Source: Pseudopedobacter saltans DSM 12145 (GTDB taxonomy: Bacteria; Bacteroidota; Bacteroidia; Sphingobacteriales; Sphingobacteriaceae). Taken from it: DNA of 64,000 nt. The notes under the pieces were generated by a model, which saw only the letters and a list, made by a program, of their open reading frames with translations, was not told where the DNA came from and did not search any database. Shown here one piece after another: positions 9,388 through 17,920 of this stretch. The stretch covers positions 1,736,001 through 1,800,000 of the forward strand of contig NC_015177.1 in NCBI RefSeq assembly GCF_000190735.1. The letters run 5' to 3'. Position numbers and translations under genes: made by a program. Within the stretch, counting starts at the first letter, position 1, and each line of letters opens with the position of its first letter.

Positions 9388-10254
9388 ATGAAAGCGCAAT
9401 TCCATAAAGTGCCAACAAAACTGGAGACTTCATACAATATCAGAAATGATGTATCTCCGAATTTCGGAACTGTTTGGCATTACCATCCCGAACTTGAACT
9501 TCATTATGTAAAAAAAGGAGAAGGAGTTAGATTTATAGGAGATAATATCAATAACTTTTCTGCCGGTGAGATGATTTTATTGGGAGAAAATCTGCCACAT
9601 ACCTGGCGTTGTAAAGACGAATACTTCATACCTGAGTCTAACCTGAATGTTGAAGCTACAGTAATACAATTTCTTCCAAACTGTTTAGGCCAGGACTTTT
9701 TAAATATTCCAGAAACCTATCAGATTCCGAGATTATTTGAAAAAGCGAAACAAGGCTTAATAATTAAAGGAAAAACCAAGAAAAAACTGGAAGTTTTAAT
9801 GCATGATGCTTTAGGCGCACAAAGTTTACAAAGAATAACCGTTTTACTGAATATCTTAAGCACACTTGCAGATAGCGAAGAGTTTGAGGTAATTACTAAA
9901 TCTCATACTTTTTACAGAACGAACAACATAGATACAGAACGTATCAATAAAATTTGCACTTATACGCTTTCCAATTATAAAGAGGACATTTCACTGGAAC
10001 AGATAGCTTCTTTAAGCAACCTAAGCATAACGTCGTTTTGCCGTTATTTCAAACAGATAACGAAGAAAACTTATTATGATTTTCTAACCGAGATCAGGAT
10101 AAGTCATGCTTGTAGAATACTGGTTAACAACACTTTAACCGTGGAAGCTATTAGTATGGAATGTGGCTTTAATAATCCGTCTAATTTTTACAGGCATTTT
10201 AAGAAAGTTATGGGCTGCACTCCTATAGAATACAAGACTAAATTCTATAAATAA
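9388..10254 (+). CDS. AraC-family transcriptional regulator
   Basis: A one-component regulator with an N-terminal cupin sugar-sensing domain (about residues 20-150; note WHYHPELELHYVKKGEG and SAGEMILLGENLPHTW, typical of AraC ligand-binding cupins) and a C-terminal double helix-turn-helix (about 185-288; ISLEQIASLSNLSITSFCRYF and the second helix pair CGFNNPSNFYRHFKKVMGCTP). It is divergent from the isomerase-kinase operon, so the natural inference is that it controls that operon in response to a sugar. No clear operator repeat was found in the 274-bp gap. A bidirectional terminator follows the stop directly. Confidence 0.92.
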   Translation: MKAQFHKVPTKLETSYNIRNDVSPNFGTVWHYHPELELHYVKKGEGVRFIGDNINNFSAGEMILLGENLPHTWRCKDEYFIPESNLNVEATVIQFLPNCLGQDFLNIPETYQIPRLFEKAKQGLIIKGKTKKKLEVLMHDALGAQSLQRITVLLNILSTLADSEEFEVITKSHTFYRTNNIDTERINKICTYTLSNYKEDISLEQIASLSNLSITSFCRYFKQITKKTYYDFLTEIRISHACRILVNNTLTVEAISMECGFNNPSNFYRHFKKVMGCTPIEYKTKFYK

Positions 10255-10256
10255 AA

Positions 10257-10281
10257 AAAGGGCGTCTGAAAAACGCCCTTT
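10257..10281. terminator. Bidirectional terminator between the AraC gene and the DUF3748-like gene
   Basis: AAAGGGCGT (10257-10265) pairs perfectly with ACGCCCTTT (10273-10281). The A run on its left gives a T run for minus-strand transcription of the gene ending at 10298. The T run on the plus side is short, with further Ts a few bases later. Confidence 0.85.
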
Positions 10282-10297
10282 ACACTTTTTTTCCTGC

Positions 10298-11674
10298 TTA
10301 TAAAGTTAAACTAAATATCTGCATCCAGCCATCTACAAATCGATTGTAAAAAAGTCTGCTTCCTTCTTTTGACCATGACACAGCACTTACAGGCTTATCT
10401 TTTTCTAAAAATGATTGCGAAATCTGTGTTGATTTCCCCGTATTCAGATCTGTTATATACACAGCGTTATTGGCTACATAAGCCAGTAATCTATCATTTG
10501 GACTTAAGTTTATACCACTTTGGATGTCAAACTCATTAAACGTGACCTGATTAACTTCTCCCCCGTTTGGTGAAACATTAAACGCATTTATATACCCCTT
10601 TTTATCCTTGGAAAGAAAGAAAACTTTGCTGCCATCTTTGCTGGTCCTTAGCCAATGACGAGGTCCCTGCACACCCTGTTCCAAAAAAGTAATTCTACGT
10701 TGCATAACTCCCTTAGGTACATTGGGTCTGGTACTAGATGTCCCTTCCAATGGTTTAGCATCCTCTGCCTGAGTTAGATTCTCGGGTAAATCAACAACGA
10801 ACACTTCGGTTTTTGTATTACCTGCTTTGTCTCTTACATTTCCCTGGAAGGCTATCGCTTTTCTCTGCTTTTTTCCATCTGCTTTTATATAGCCACCTTT
10901 TCCTACCCAGCACTCATCAAAAGCCTTATCAATCTCATCTGTATCTGGCTTGGGATTTTCTTTCACTTTTGTCAGTATCACCGAAAACATTTGGCCATCA
11001 TTATTTTCGGCGGTACCATTATCATCCTGAACATGGACTTTTTCAGGAAACATAACACCGACAGTTCTTAAATCTTTTACAGATGAATTATGTTTACTTA
11101 ATTGCTCGAGCACATAGTCATTATAGGTAAAACTAATCATTTCACCATCGCCACTCCAGGAATGCGCATGTGTACCTCCTCTTAAGGCACCGGGCGTAAA
11201 AGGTGGCAGAATATCTCTGGCATCCATATAAATTGCTTTACCGGGATTTTCCAATGCTATGGCAACTCCTGTTCTTCTGGTAAATCCATAAGGATTGTTT
11301 TCAGAAGCATTTCTGATACCCTGGATAAAAATCACCTTTTCTTCTTTGGGCGAAAAAGTCGCTGCTCCAACTCCGGGTCCGAATTCTGTTTGATTTTGGG
11401 TTTTATATAACTCTTTAATTTCTCCGGTTTCAATGTTAACCATTTCAATAGTCGAAGTACTTCCTATTTTAGTATCATCGTTTCTGGTATCATAAACTAT
11501 CCACTTTCCATCAGGAGAAAAAATTTGAGTGTGATTAATTAAATGTCCTTTCTTATCAAAGGTCAGTTGCTTTTCTGTATGCATTTTTATTGTTCTGGAA
11601 TTACAGGCGATCACACCGAGAACCACACAAAATGTGAATACCCCTGAAAATCTCCTTTGTTTATTGCTATTCAT
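10298..11674 (-). CDS. DUF3748-like beta-propeller lipoprotein (TolB-type WD40-like repeats)
   Basis: An exported lipoprotein: hydrophobic leader with a lipobox ending VIAC, lipidation at C24. The rest consists of PD40/WD40-like blades, seen as repeated segments such as QIFSPDGKWIVYDTR, ATFSPKEEKVIFIQG, HSWSGDGEMISFTY and LSPNDRLLAYVAN. The N-terminal pattern (QLTFDKKGHLINHTQIFSPDGKWIVYDTR, then a VNIETGEI segment and a RRTGVAI segment) resembles the E. coli YidR family (DUF3748), whose function is not known. It stands alone between terminators. No catalytic residues can be identified; it may bind ligand or protein at the cell surface. Function is left open. Confidence 0.7.
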   Translation of the reverse strand: MNSNKQRRFSGVFTFCVVLGVIACNSRTIKMHTEKQLTFDKKGHLINHTQIFSPDGKWIVYDTRNDDTKIGSTSTIEMVNIETGEIKELYKTQNQTEFGPGVGAATFSPKEEKVIFIQGIRNASENNPYGFTRRTGVAIALENPGKAIYMDARDILPPFTPGALRGGTHAHSWSGDGEMISFTYNDYVLEQLSKHNSSVKDLRTVGVMFPEKVHVQDDNGTAENNDGQMFSVILTKVKENPKPDTDEIDKAFDECWVGKGGYIKADGKKQRKAIAFQGNVRDKAGNTKTEVFVVDLPENLTQAEDAKPLEGTSSTRPNVPKGVMQRRITFLEQGVQGPRHWLRTSKDGSKVFFLSKDKKGYINAFNVSPNGGEVNQVTFNEFDIQSGINLSPNDRLLAYVANNAVYITDLNTGKSTQISQSFLEKDKPVSAVSWSKEGSRLFYNRFVDGWMQIFSLTL

Positions 11675-11766
11675 TTTAGAAAACGTTTCTATAACGAATT
11701 TATAATTTCAATTGATCTTTGGCATTACGTTATTTAGCATAGTTCTAACAGAAATTATCTTATTGA

Positions 11767-11801
11767 ATAAAAAATCCCGGCTTCGTTACCAAAACCGGGA
11801 T
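11767..11801 (-). terminator. Terminator downstream of trxB
   Basis: On the minus strand ATCCCGG pairs with CCGGGAT (plus-strand arms 74-80 and 95-801 of 117xx-118xx, that is 11774-11780 and 11795-11801) and is followed by a T run. Confidence 0.85.
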
Positions 11802-11830
11802 CTGTATTATAATATTTCTTTCTGTAAATT

Positions 11831-12778
11831 TTATTGATATTCTTTAGCCGCCAAATATCTCTCTGCTTCTAAAGCTGCCATACAACCAGTTCCTGCGGCA
11901 GTAATAGCTTGTCTAAAAACTTTATCCTGTGCATCCCCAGATACAAACACACCCGGGACTTTAGTTGATGTACTATCCGGATTAGTAATCAGATAACCCG
12001 TATCATCCATATCCAACCAACCTGCAAAGATATCTGTATTTGGTTTGTGACCAATGGCTACGAAAAATCCGGTTACAGGTATGTCTTTTTCTTCGTTTGT
12101 TTGGTTATTAAAAACTCTAACTCCTGTTACAGCCTTTTCATCTCCCAATATTTCTTTTGCTTCTGTATTATAAAGGATTTCGATGTTTGGCGTGTTTAAA
12201 ACACGATGTACCATAGCTTTGGATGCCCTGAACTCATCTCTTCTTACTAACATGTAAACTTTATTACATAATTTAGCCAGGTAAGTAGCTTCTTCCGCCG
12301 CAGTATCACCAGCTCCTACGATGGCCACATCCTGATTTTTAAAGAAAAATCCGTCACAGACAGCACATGCTGATACACCAAATCCGTTATATTTTTGTTC
12401 AGATTCTAATCCTAAATATTTCGCAGATGCACCTGTAGAGATGATAACCGTATCTGCTAAAATTGTTTTGGTATCATCTACAATTACTTTATGTATCGGA
12501 CCGGAAAAATCTACAGCAGATACATATCCAAAACGTATATCAGTACCAAATCTTTCAGCTTGTTTACGGAAGTCTTCCATCATTTCGGGTCCCATCACTC
12601 CACCCGGATAACCCGGAAAGTTCTCTACATCGGTAGTCTGGGTCAATTGACCGCCCATTTGCATTCCTGTAATCATTACAGGTTTTAAGTCAGCTCTGGC
12701 AGCATAAATTGCGGCAGTATAACCTGCCGGCCCAGAACCTATAATTAAACATTTTACGTGTTCTAATTCTTCAGCCAT
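11831..12778 (-). CDS. trxB: Thioredoxin reductase (NADPH)
   Basis: A flavoprotein that reduces thioredoxin with NADPH. The FAD dinucleotide fold IIGSGPAGYTAA is at the N-terminus, the redox-active CAVC pair is at C138/C141, the NADPH fold is VAIVGAGDTAAEEA, and the C-terminal FAD motif is GVFVSGDAQD. I start the gene at the ATG at 12778 (315 residues), not at the upstream ATG at 12826. The 16-residue extension of the longer reading is unlike the family, and its DNA contains a promoter whose -7 element ends 15 nt before the chosen start. Cytosolic; pyrD lies upstream in the same direction but trxB has its own promoter. Confidence 0.95.
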   Translation of the reverse strand: MAEELEHVKCLIIGSGPAGYTAAIYAARADLKPVMITGMQMGGQLTQTTDVENFPGYPGGVMGPEMMEDFRKQAERFGTDIRFGYVSAVDFSGPIHKVIVDDTKTILADTVIISTGASAKYLGLESEQKYNGFGVSACAVCDGFFFKNQDVAIVGAGDTAAEEATYLAKLCNKVYMLVRRDEFRASKAMVHRVLNTPNIEILYNTEAKEILGDEKAVTGVRVFNNQTNEEKDIPVTGFFVAIGHKPNTDIFAGWLDMDDTGYLITNPDSTSTKVPGVFVSGDAQDKVFRQAITAAGTGCMAALEAERYLAAKEYQ

Positions 12779-12793
12779 GTTATTCGTTTGTGG

Positions 12794-12823
12794 CAAATAT
12801 AGTCTTCCCGCAGGAAAGCACAA
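12794..12823 (-). promoter_or_regulatory. Bacteroidota-type promoter for trxB
   Basis: Reading the minus strand: TTG (12821-12823), 19-nt spacer, TATATTTG (12794-12801). This fits the Bacteroidota sigma-A consensus TTG-N17/23-TAnnTTTG exactly and lies 15 nt from the trxB ATG at 12778. Confidence 0.7.
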
Positions 12824-12855
12824 CACTTGCCTTATTTTATTACAATTCTATTAAA

Positions 12856-13878
12856 CTATCTTTTCAGAGATTTATTGATCCGCTTGATTAAAGCTGGACC
12901 TTCGTAAATGAAACCCGTGTAAATCTGAACTAATGCAGCTCCTGCATCTAGCTTTTCCTTTGCATCTTTAGCGGAATGGATTCCACCTACACCAATAATA
13001 GGGAAAGCTTTATTTGATTTCTCAGAAAGATATCTGATAACTTCTGTGGATCTGTCTTTTACTGGTTTTCCACTTAAACCACCAGTTTCATTTTTCAGAT
13101 ATTCCGGAGAGTTTAAATTTTCTCTCGAAATGGTTGTGTTGGTAGCAATTACTCCGGCAATTTTTGTTTCCTGAACAATTTCGACAATATCATCAAGTTG
13201 AGAATCTGTTAAGTCTGGTGCTATCTTCAACAAGATAGGTTTTGATATTCCGTCTTTATTGTTTCTTTCCTGTAGCGTATTCAGTATATTTTTTAAAGGT
13301 TCTTTTTCCTGTAAAGCCCTAAGATTTGGAGTATTTGGTGAACTTACATTGACAACGAAATAATCTACTACATTAAACAAACGATCGAAACATTTGATGT
13401 AATCACTAACCGCTTCTTCGTTAGGAGTATTTTTATTCTTACCGATATTTCCTCCAATAATTAAGCCTTCTCTTTTTACAGATTCCAGCTTTCTCGCCAA
13501 AACATCAACGCCTTTATTATTAAATCCCATTCTATTAATCAGCGCTTCGTCTTTGGGCAAACGGAACATCCTTGGCTTATCATTACCCGGCTGAGGCAAT
13601 GGAGTTACTGTACCAACTTCTATAAAACCAAAACCAAAATTGGCTAGTTCTTCAATGTATTCGCCATTTTTATCGAAACCTGCCGCCAAACCCACAGGAT
13701 TCTTAAATTTTAAACCAAACACCTCTCTTTCCAGTGAAGGATGTTCGTATTTAAAACTGCCCTTGATAACTTTAGGCAATCCCCATATCTTTTGTACTGT
13801 TTGTAATGTTCCAGTAACGAAATGATGTATTTTTTCTGGATCGAATTGAAAAAAAATTGGCTTTAAAAACTGATACAT
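12856..13878 (-). CDS. pyrD: Dihydroorotate dehydrogenase (quinone), class 2
   Basis: Oxidises dihydroorotate to orotate in pyrimidine synthesis, passing electrons through FMN to the quinone pool at the inner membrane. The N-terminal amphipathic segment (about residues 1-40, [16 protein letters not shown]) is the membrane-binding extension that defines class 2. [18 protein letters not shown], the NRMGFNNKG segment, and the catalytic serine in [12 protein letters not shown] are present, as are the C-terminal FMN-phosphate motifs IIGVGGI and [10 protein letters not shown]. At 340 residues it is complete. It lies upstream of trxB, 78 nt away, with no functional link evident. Confidence 0.95.
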   Translation of the reverse strand: MYQFLKPIFFQFDPEKIHHFVTGTLQTVQKIWGLPKVIKGSFKYEHPSLEREVFGLKFKNPVGLAAGFDKNGEYIEELANFGFGFIEVGTVTPLPQPGNDKPRMFRLPKDEALINRMGFNNKGVDVLARKLESVKREGLIIGGNIGKNKNTPNEEAVSDYIKCFDRLFNVVDYFVVNVSSPNTPNLRALQEKEPLKNILNTLQERNNKDGISKPILLKIAPDLTDSQLDDIVEIVQETKIAGVIATNTTISRENLNSPEYLKNETGGLSGKPVKDRSTEVIRYLSEKSNKAFPIIGVGGIHSAKDAKEKLDAGAALVQIYTGFIYEGPALIKRINKSLKR

Positions 13879-14009
13879 GGCGCAAATGTAAATATTAAAT
13901 TTCTGTTCTTTTAGAACGCGTTTAAAATTTATCTAATAATTAGCTTATATTGCCTACCATAGTTTTTTGACTATTACTTCAGGTTTCTTGAAGTTGAAAC
14001 ACATGTATA

Positions 14010-15176
14010 TTAAAAACCACGTTTGGATTTTAACATACTGGCGATCAGATATACTGTTATTCCCATTAAAGCCACGAATAAAAAAGATCCGCGCAAACTG
14101 GTTAACTGCGCTAAAAATCCAATGACGGGAGGTCCTAAAAGAAATCCAAAAAAGCCTATAGTTGAAACTGCGGTAAGTGCCAATCCCGGAGACATTACTT
14201 TAGATTTTCCCGCAGCACTATAGACCATTGGCACAACGGAAGAAACTCCAAATCCCACCAATAAAAATCCCAGCAGTGCAGAGATAAAAGTTGGAAATAT
14301 AACAGCTAAGAGTAAACCTGCTGCTATTAATATTCCACTACCCTGTATTATTTTAAGTACGCCATACTTCCCTGCAAAATAATCAGAAATAAAACGTCCA
14401 ATCGCCATGGACGCCATAAAGCCTGTATATCCCAAACCTACCAATGCTATGTCAGGTTGTATAATTTTCTTAAAATACACCACACTCCAGTCGAACATGG
14501 TCCCTTCGCATATCATGGAACAAAAAGCAATAGCTCCCAGAGTAAGCAGCTGCTTATCCGGCCAGACAAAGGTTTTGCTTCCCTCTTTTTTCTTTACCGC
14601 ATCATTTTTCAGGTATTTCCCTACCAAAATCAAAACGAGAACCATGATCGCCAGCACAATTAAAAAGTGATAAAAAGGTGAAATGTGCAAGGCTACCATT
14701 AACGTCCCTAAGCCTGCGCCACAAAAGCCTGCCAGACTCCATAATCCATGAAAGGTACCCATGATAGGTTTTTCAAAAAAACGCTCTGCTATAACTGCCT
14801 GGGTATTGATAGAAATATTTACTGCGTTGCTGCAGAATCCAAAAATCATTAAAACTAAAATTAGTTGTATAGGACTTTCTGCCAAACCAATACCGCAGAG
14901 TGCCAGACCATAACCAATACCTCCGACGATTGCTAATTTCTTACTTCCCAACCTGCTTAATGCCCAGCCCGAGACTAGTAATGAAATCATCAATCCAATG
15001 GGCAAAGCAAGTAATATTCCGCCTAAAGCGGCTTCGGACAAATTTAAATATTGCTGAATAGTTGCTATTCTGGATGCCCAACTTGCAAAACACAAACCGG
15101 TTAGCAAGAACATAGCCCCTATAGACAGCCTTAGAATCTCTCTGGATTTTCCGAACCTTCCCTTTCTTCCTTCCAT
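14010..15176 (-). CDS. MFS transporter (YbjJ-like)
   Basis: A major facilitator superfamily protein of 388 residues with about 12 predicted membrane helices in two halves. The motif between helices 2 and 3 is GWALSRLGSKKLAIVG, a variant of the MFS signature, and the second half repeats it as GRFISDYFAGKYGVLKI. The N-terminal helix with FASWASRIATIQQYLNLSEAALG resembles the YbjJ group, whose substrates are poorly known and may include sugars. It is a single gene with its 5' end facing the divergent polysaccharide deacetylase gene. A short basic N-terminal tail should be cytoplasmic. Substrate not assigned. Confidence 0.85.
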   Translation of the reverse strand: MEGRKGRFGKSREILRLSIGAMFLLTGLCFASWASRIATIQQYLNLSEAALGGILLALPIGLMISLLVSGWALSRLGSKKLAIVGGIGYGLALCGIGLAESPIQLILVLMIFGFCSNAVNISINTQAVIAERFFEKPIMGTFHGLWSLAGFCGAGLGTLMVALHISPFYHFLIVLAIMVLVLILVGKYLKNDAVKKKEGSKTFVWPDKQLLTLGAIAFCSMICEGTMFDWSVVYFKKIIQPDIALVGLGYTGFMASMAIGRFISDYFAGKYGVLKIIQGSGILIAAGLLLAVIFPTFISALLGFLLVGFGVSSVVPMVYSAAGKSKVMSPGLALTAVSTIGFFGFLLGPPVIGFLAQLTSLRGSFLFVALMGITVYLIASMLKSKRGF

Positions 15177-15285
15177 ATCCGCTTAGAAAACACAAAAATA
15201 CATTTCGAAGTGCTATTATTACGCATTAAAAAAATGAATAATTATAGATTTAATTTACATTTGAGTTGTTATCAAATTTATATCA

Positions 15286-16374
15286 ATGAAATTACCCAAA
15301 CAGATCTATCTTATAGCTTTGGCTACTTCTTTTTTGACTGCTTGCAATAATGGAAAACAGCCCGCCAACGCTTCGGACAGTACTTCATCAAATAGTTCTG
15401 TCGCAAGCAAGGAAATAACATCAACAGACAATACAGTTAAACCAAATACTGCCTTCAAAGATTTCACTCCAAATGAATTGGGAAAGGTTATGGTTCTTGA
15501 ATATCATTTGATTGGGGAACCTGAAGACAGGTGGAGGAGAACTCCTGAGAATTTCAGAAAGGATTTGCAAATGTTGTATGACAATAATTTTTACCCTGTG
15601 TCGGTTTTGGATCTGGCTTATGGTAAACTGGATATTCCGGCAGGGAAAACTCCGTTTGCCTTGACTTTTGACGATTCGAGTGCCGGACAGTTTAGGTTTA
15701 TTGAAAAAAATGGAAAATTAGAAGTTGATCCTAGCTGTGCTGTTGGTATAATGGAAGATTTTAAGAAAAAACATTCTGATTTTCCTCTGACCGCAAGCTT
15801 TTACGTTCTTCCTGCAATTAAACCCAATTTGCGACTTTTCGCCCAACCTGAATACAAAAAAGAAAAACTGGAATGGTTGATTAACAATGGTTATGAGATT
15901 GGGAATCATGGCTGGTATCATGTTCCATTGAATAAGTTAGATGACGCCGGCGTTCAGAAACATTTAGGCATGTTTGTAAAAGAGATTAAAGAATTTATTC
16001 CAAATTATGAGGTGAAGAGCCTGGCCCTACCTTTAGGCATGCGGGCTAAGAATTTAGCACTTGAAGCTAAAGGAAAATTTGAAGATGCAAGTTACAACCA
16101 CGAAGTGGTTCTTTTGGTTGGTTCTGCCACTTCGGTTTCTCCTTATCATAAAAACTTTAATCGACTGGGAATCGAACGGGTGCAAGCAGGCGATACCGAT
16201 TACGGACCCGCCCATTTTATGAAATTGCAAGACAAGAATAAAACCCGCTATTACAGTGATGGTGATCCTAAAACGATTACTGCCCCTGATAACTACAAGG
16301 ATCAGATAAATACACAGTTTTCCAAAAGTTATAAAATCAATTGGATTAAAGCTGATAGTTCTTCAACAAAATAA
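15286..16374 (+). CDS. Polysaccharide deacetylase-family lipoprotein (CE4/NodB-like)
   Basis: An exported lipoprotein with lipobox LTAC, lipidation at C20, then a serine/threonine/asparagine-rich linker (about 22-55) and a NodB-type deacetylase domain. LTFDDSS carries the catalytic aspartates, and NHGWYHVPLN provides the metal-binding histidines; LPLGM is in the place of the substrate-groove motif. It would remove N-acetyl groups from a glycan at the cell surface or in the periplasm; the family includes chitin, peptidoglycan and poly-GlcNAc deacetylases. The next gene is convergent, with a large stem-loop between. A TACATTTG box at 15256-15263 precedes it but lacks a -33 partner. Confidence 0.82.
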   Translation: MKLPKQIYLIALATSFLTACNNGKQPANASDSTSSNSSVASKEITSTDNTVKPNTAFKDFTPNELGKVMVLEYHLIGEPEDRWRRTPENFRKDLQMLYDNNFYPVSVLDLAYGKLDIPAGKTPFALTFDDSSAGQFRFIEKNGKLEVDPSCAVGIMEDFKKKHSDFPLTASFYVLPAIKPNLRLFAQPEYKKEKLEWLINNGYEIGNHGWYHVPLNKLDDAGVQKHLGMFVKEIKEFIPNYEVKSLALPLGMRAKNLALEAKGKFEDASYNHEVVLLVGSATSVSPYHKNFNRLGIERVQAGDTDYGPAHFMKLQDKNKTRYYSDGDPKTITAPDNYKDQINTQFSKSYKINWIKADSSSTK

Positions 16375-16388
16375 ACTTAAAGCATTTT

Positions 16389-16433
16389 ATCTCCCTGCTC
16401 CAATTCTTCATCCTTTGGATTGGAGCAGGAGAT
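16389..16433. terminator. Large stem-loop between convergent genes (probable terminator)
   Basis: ATCTCCCTGCTCCAAT (16389-16404) pairs with ATTGGAGCAGGAGAT (16419-16433) with a single bulged base, a stem of about 15 bp. There is no strong T run on either side, so it may stabilise mRNA ends as well as stop transcription. Confidence 0.6.
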
Positions 16434-16448
16434 TCTTAACCGCTATTT

Positions 16449-16916
16449 TTATAGGCCAACCTTTTCATTAGGCTTTCTGCGTTTCCCTTTGATTACGAGC
16501 TTTCTTAACTGCAACATACCTACTGTCAGTTTCCGTTTTGATTTGAAATAAGGTATACTCAATACTACCAATAACGAAATACATGAAGAGGTCCCCAACG
16601 CTCCGCCATAACCGGCAAAAAACTGGCTTGTATTCAGATAAATCAGGCTAAAAATAAGCCCCGAAAGTGCTATTCCTATATATGTTGACAATTGCTGACT
16701 GGAAACCATTCCAATAAACGACGATCCAATAAAAATATAAGGTATATTCTTAGTCAGATAGGGAGAAAGTAAATTGGGGAATAAATAAAGAAAAGCTACA
16801 ACGAACATGGTTAATAATGCAGAAGACTTCACCGGCCCCTGACTTAATCTCGTATTCACAAAAAATGTCAGCATTGCACCGCAGCATCCCATCAACACCA
16901 AAACAAAGACATTCAT
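16449..16916 (-). CDS. Small integral membrane protein, second of a paralogous pair
   Basis: A 155-residue protein with about five hydrophobic segments and a very basic C-terminal tail (KSKRKLTVG...KGKRRKPNEK) expected in the cytoplasm. I do not recognise a named family. It shares two motifs with the gene immediately upstream: GSSFIGMVSS here against GAFVGMSSAH there, and GGALGT here against GGKLGT there. The two are therefore probably ancient duplicates that work together, for instance as two halves of a transporter or channel. The ATG at 16916 lies three bases after the upstream stop; a TTG one codon earlier is a less likely start. Confidence 0.7.
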   Translation of the reverse strand: MNVFVLVLMGCCGAMLTFFVNTRLSQGPVKSSALLTMFVVAFLYLFPNLLSPYLTKNIPYIFIGSSFIGMVSSQQLSTYIGIALSGLIFSLIYLNTSQFFAGYGGALGTSSCISLLVVLSIPYFKSKRKLTVGMLQLRKLVIKGKRRKPNEKVGL

Positions 16917-16919
16917 CAA

Positions 16920-17477
16920 TTATCCTAATAAAAACACTAACAAGTACGTTAACGCAACTCCAAGAAAAGCCAGTGTACCAAGTTTACCTCCCACTCCGTG
17001 TAAAACGCTTTTTGAAACAATCAGAAAAACAGCAGTAAAAAATCCAGCGACCAGGACAAATGTAAAACCATTGGCCACGTGTGCGCTTGACATCCCAACA
17101 AAAGCTCCACAATAAATTGCAGCCGGAAGCTTTTTAAGGTATGTGGAATTTGAATTAATATCCGGAAGAAAAGAACCGATGCTTCCAACCAGAGCTGCTC
17201 CCATTACTGGCCCCATTTGCAAGGAATGATGTAAATAATAAGAAGCCACCGCGCCTACAGGAACCCAAGCAGCTACTTTTAATGATTCGTAACTATATTC
17301 TGTATGATGGATTGGTGATCGTAAATAAGTATACAAGGTTAAAATTGCTAAAGTCGCGATGAAAATCAACAATAAATAGGAATGGGTATTTTCTCTTAGA
17401 ATTGTTGTTAAAAATAGAATTTGAACAATGAATACCAGAAATATAATACCGTATCTAACTAATGTTTTTGCAACCAT
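16920..17477 (-). CDS. Small integral membrane protein, first of a paralogous pair
   Basis: A 185-residue membrane protein with about six hydrophobic segments: two N-terminal helices, a short hydrophilic stretch (about 52-66), then four more helices that include GAFVGMSSAH, GFTFVLVAGFFTAVF and HGVGGKLGTLAFLG. The GMSS and GGxLGT motifs recur in the downstream gene, which starts three bases past this stop; translation is probably coupled. Glycine-rich conserved patches inside membrane helices suggest a transport path, but no family assignment is made. A CAAATTTA box at 17492-17499 resembles the reverse of a -7 element but has no -33 partner. Confidence 0.7.
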   Translation of the reverse strand: MVAKTLVRYGIIFLVFIVQILFLTTILRENTHSYLLLIFIATLAILTLYTYLRSPIHHTEYSYESLKVAAWVPVGAVASYYLHHSLQMGPVMGAALVGSIGSFLPDINSNSTYLKKLPAAIYCGAFVGMSSAHVANGFTFVLVAGFFTAVFLIVSKSVLHGVGGKLGTLAFLGVALTYLLVFLLG

Positions 17478-17920
17478 TTTTGAAATCGCCGCAAATTTAG
17501 AAGTTTCAATCTAATATTCTACACGAATCTTAAAAAACCAATTCAGTAAAAAAAAGTAAAATTGCCGTTGGCTTAACTTTAACGTTTTCATCATAATACA
17601 TACAGTTTACCGAATACCTGCTGGGTTATGAAGCTCATCAATTTCATCTTAGAGGTAGACTGGCTGGCTCTGCATATTGGATTTATAAAATTGACACTCT
17701 GCAGCGCTTAGTGTATTTTATTTTAAAAAACACACTTTAACCTACCCGCTATACTGGCTTTAAACGCAGTTTTATATTTTTGATTTCAAGCGCATAGCTA
17801 TAGTATAGCTCCAATATAGCTATAGTGCAGCCACACCTAAGAGAACTTAGTGTATTTTACAATAGCTTCAGGATTAGGATCGCCGTGAACGTATCTTATG
17901 GTTGCTGGGCATCACACTGC
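17478..17920. other. 443-bp non-coding region with short direct repeats
   Basis: No supported gene. It contains two copies of a 14-nt sequence (17707-17720 and 17846-17859) and two copies of ATAGCTATAGT (17794-17804 and 17816-17826, spaced 22 nt, each with the palindrome ATAGCTAT). One 27-codon ORF (17628-17711, plus) has no support. The region is the leader or promoter side of the membrane-protein pair and the 3' side of nrdJ. No clear terminator for nrdJ was found. Confidence 0.5.
17794..17826. repeat. Direct repeat pair of a short palindrome
   Basis: ATAGCTATAGT occurs at 17794-17804 and again at 17816-17826, centre spacing 22 nt (two helix turns). Each copy contains the palindrome ATAGCTAT. 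The arrangement is that of a pair of dimer-binding operator sites, but no regulator is known. Confidence 0.45.

Noticed and set aside
11831-12826. Longer trxB start at 12826
   Set aside because: The extra 16 residues are unlike the family and overlap an exact promoter; the ATG at 12778 is preferred.
13883-13890. CAAAnnTA (-7-like) boxes without a partner before pyrD, also at 15193-15200, 17492-17499 and 44371-44378, and TACATTTG at 15256-15263
   Set aside because: Each matches the -7 element, but none has a TTG at 17-23 nt. In AT-rich DNA such boxes occur often by chance, so I did not list them as promoters.
17628-17711. 27-codon ORF on the plus strand in the gap after nrdJ
   Set aside because: Too short, no family resemblance, no promoter, and an open frame of this size is expected by chance.
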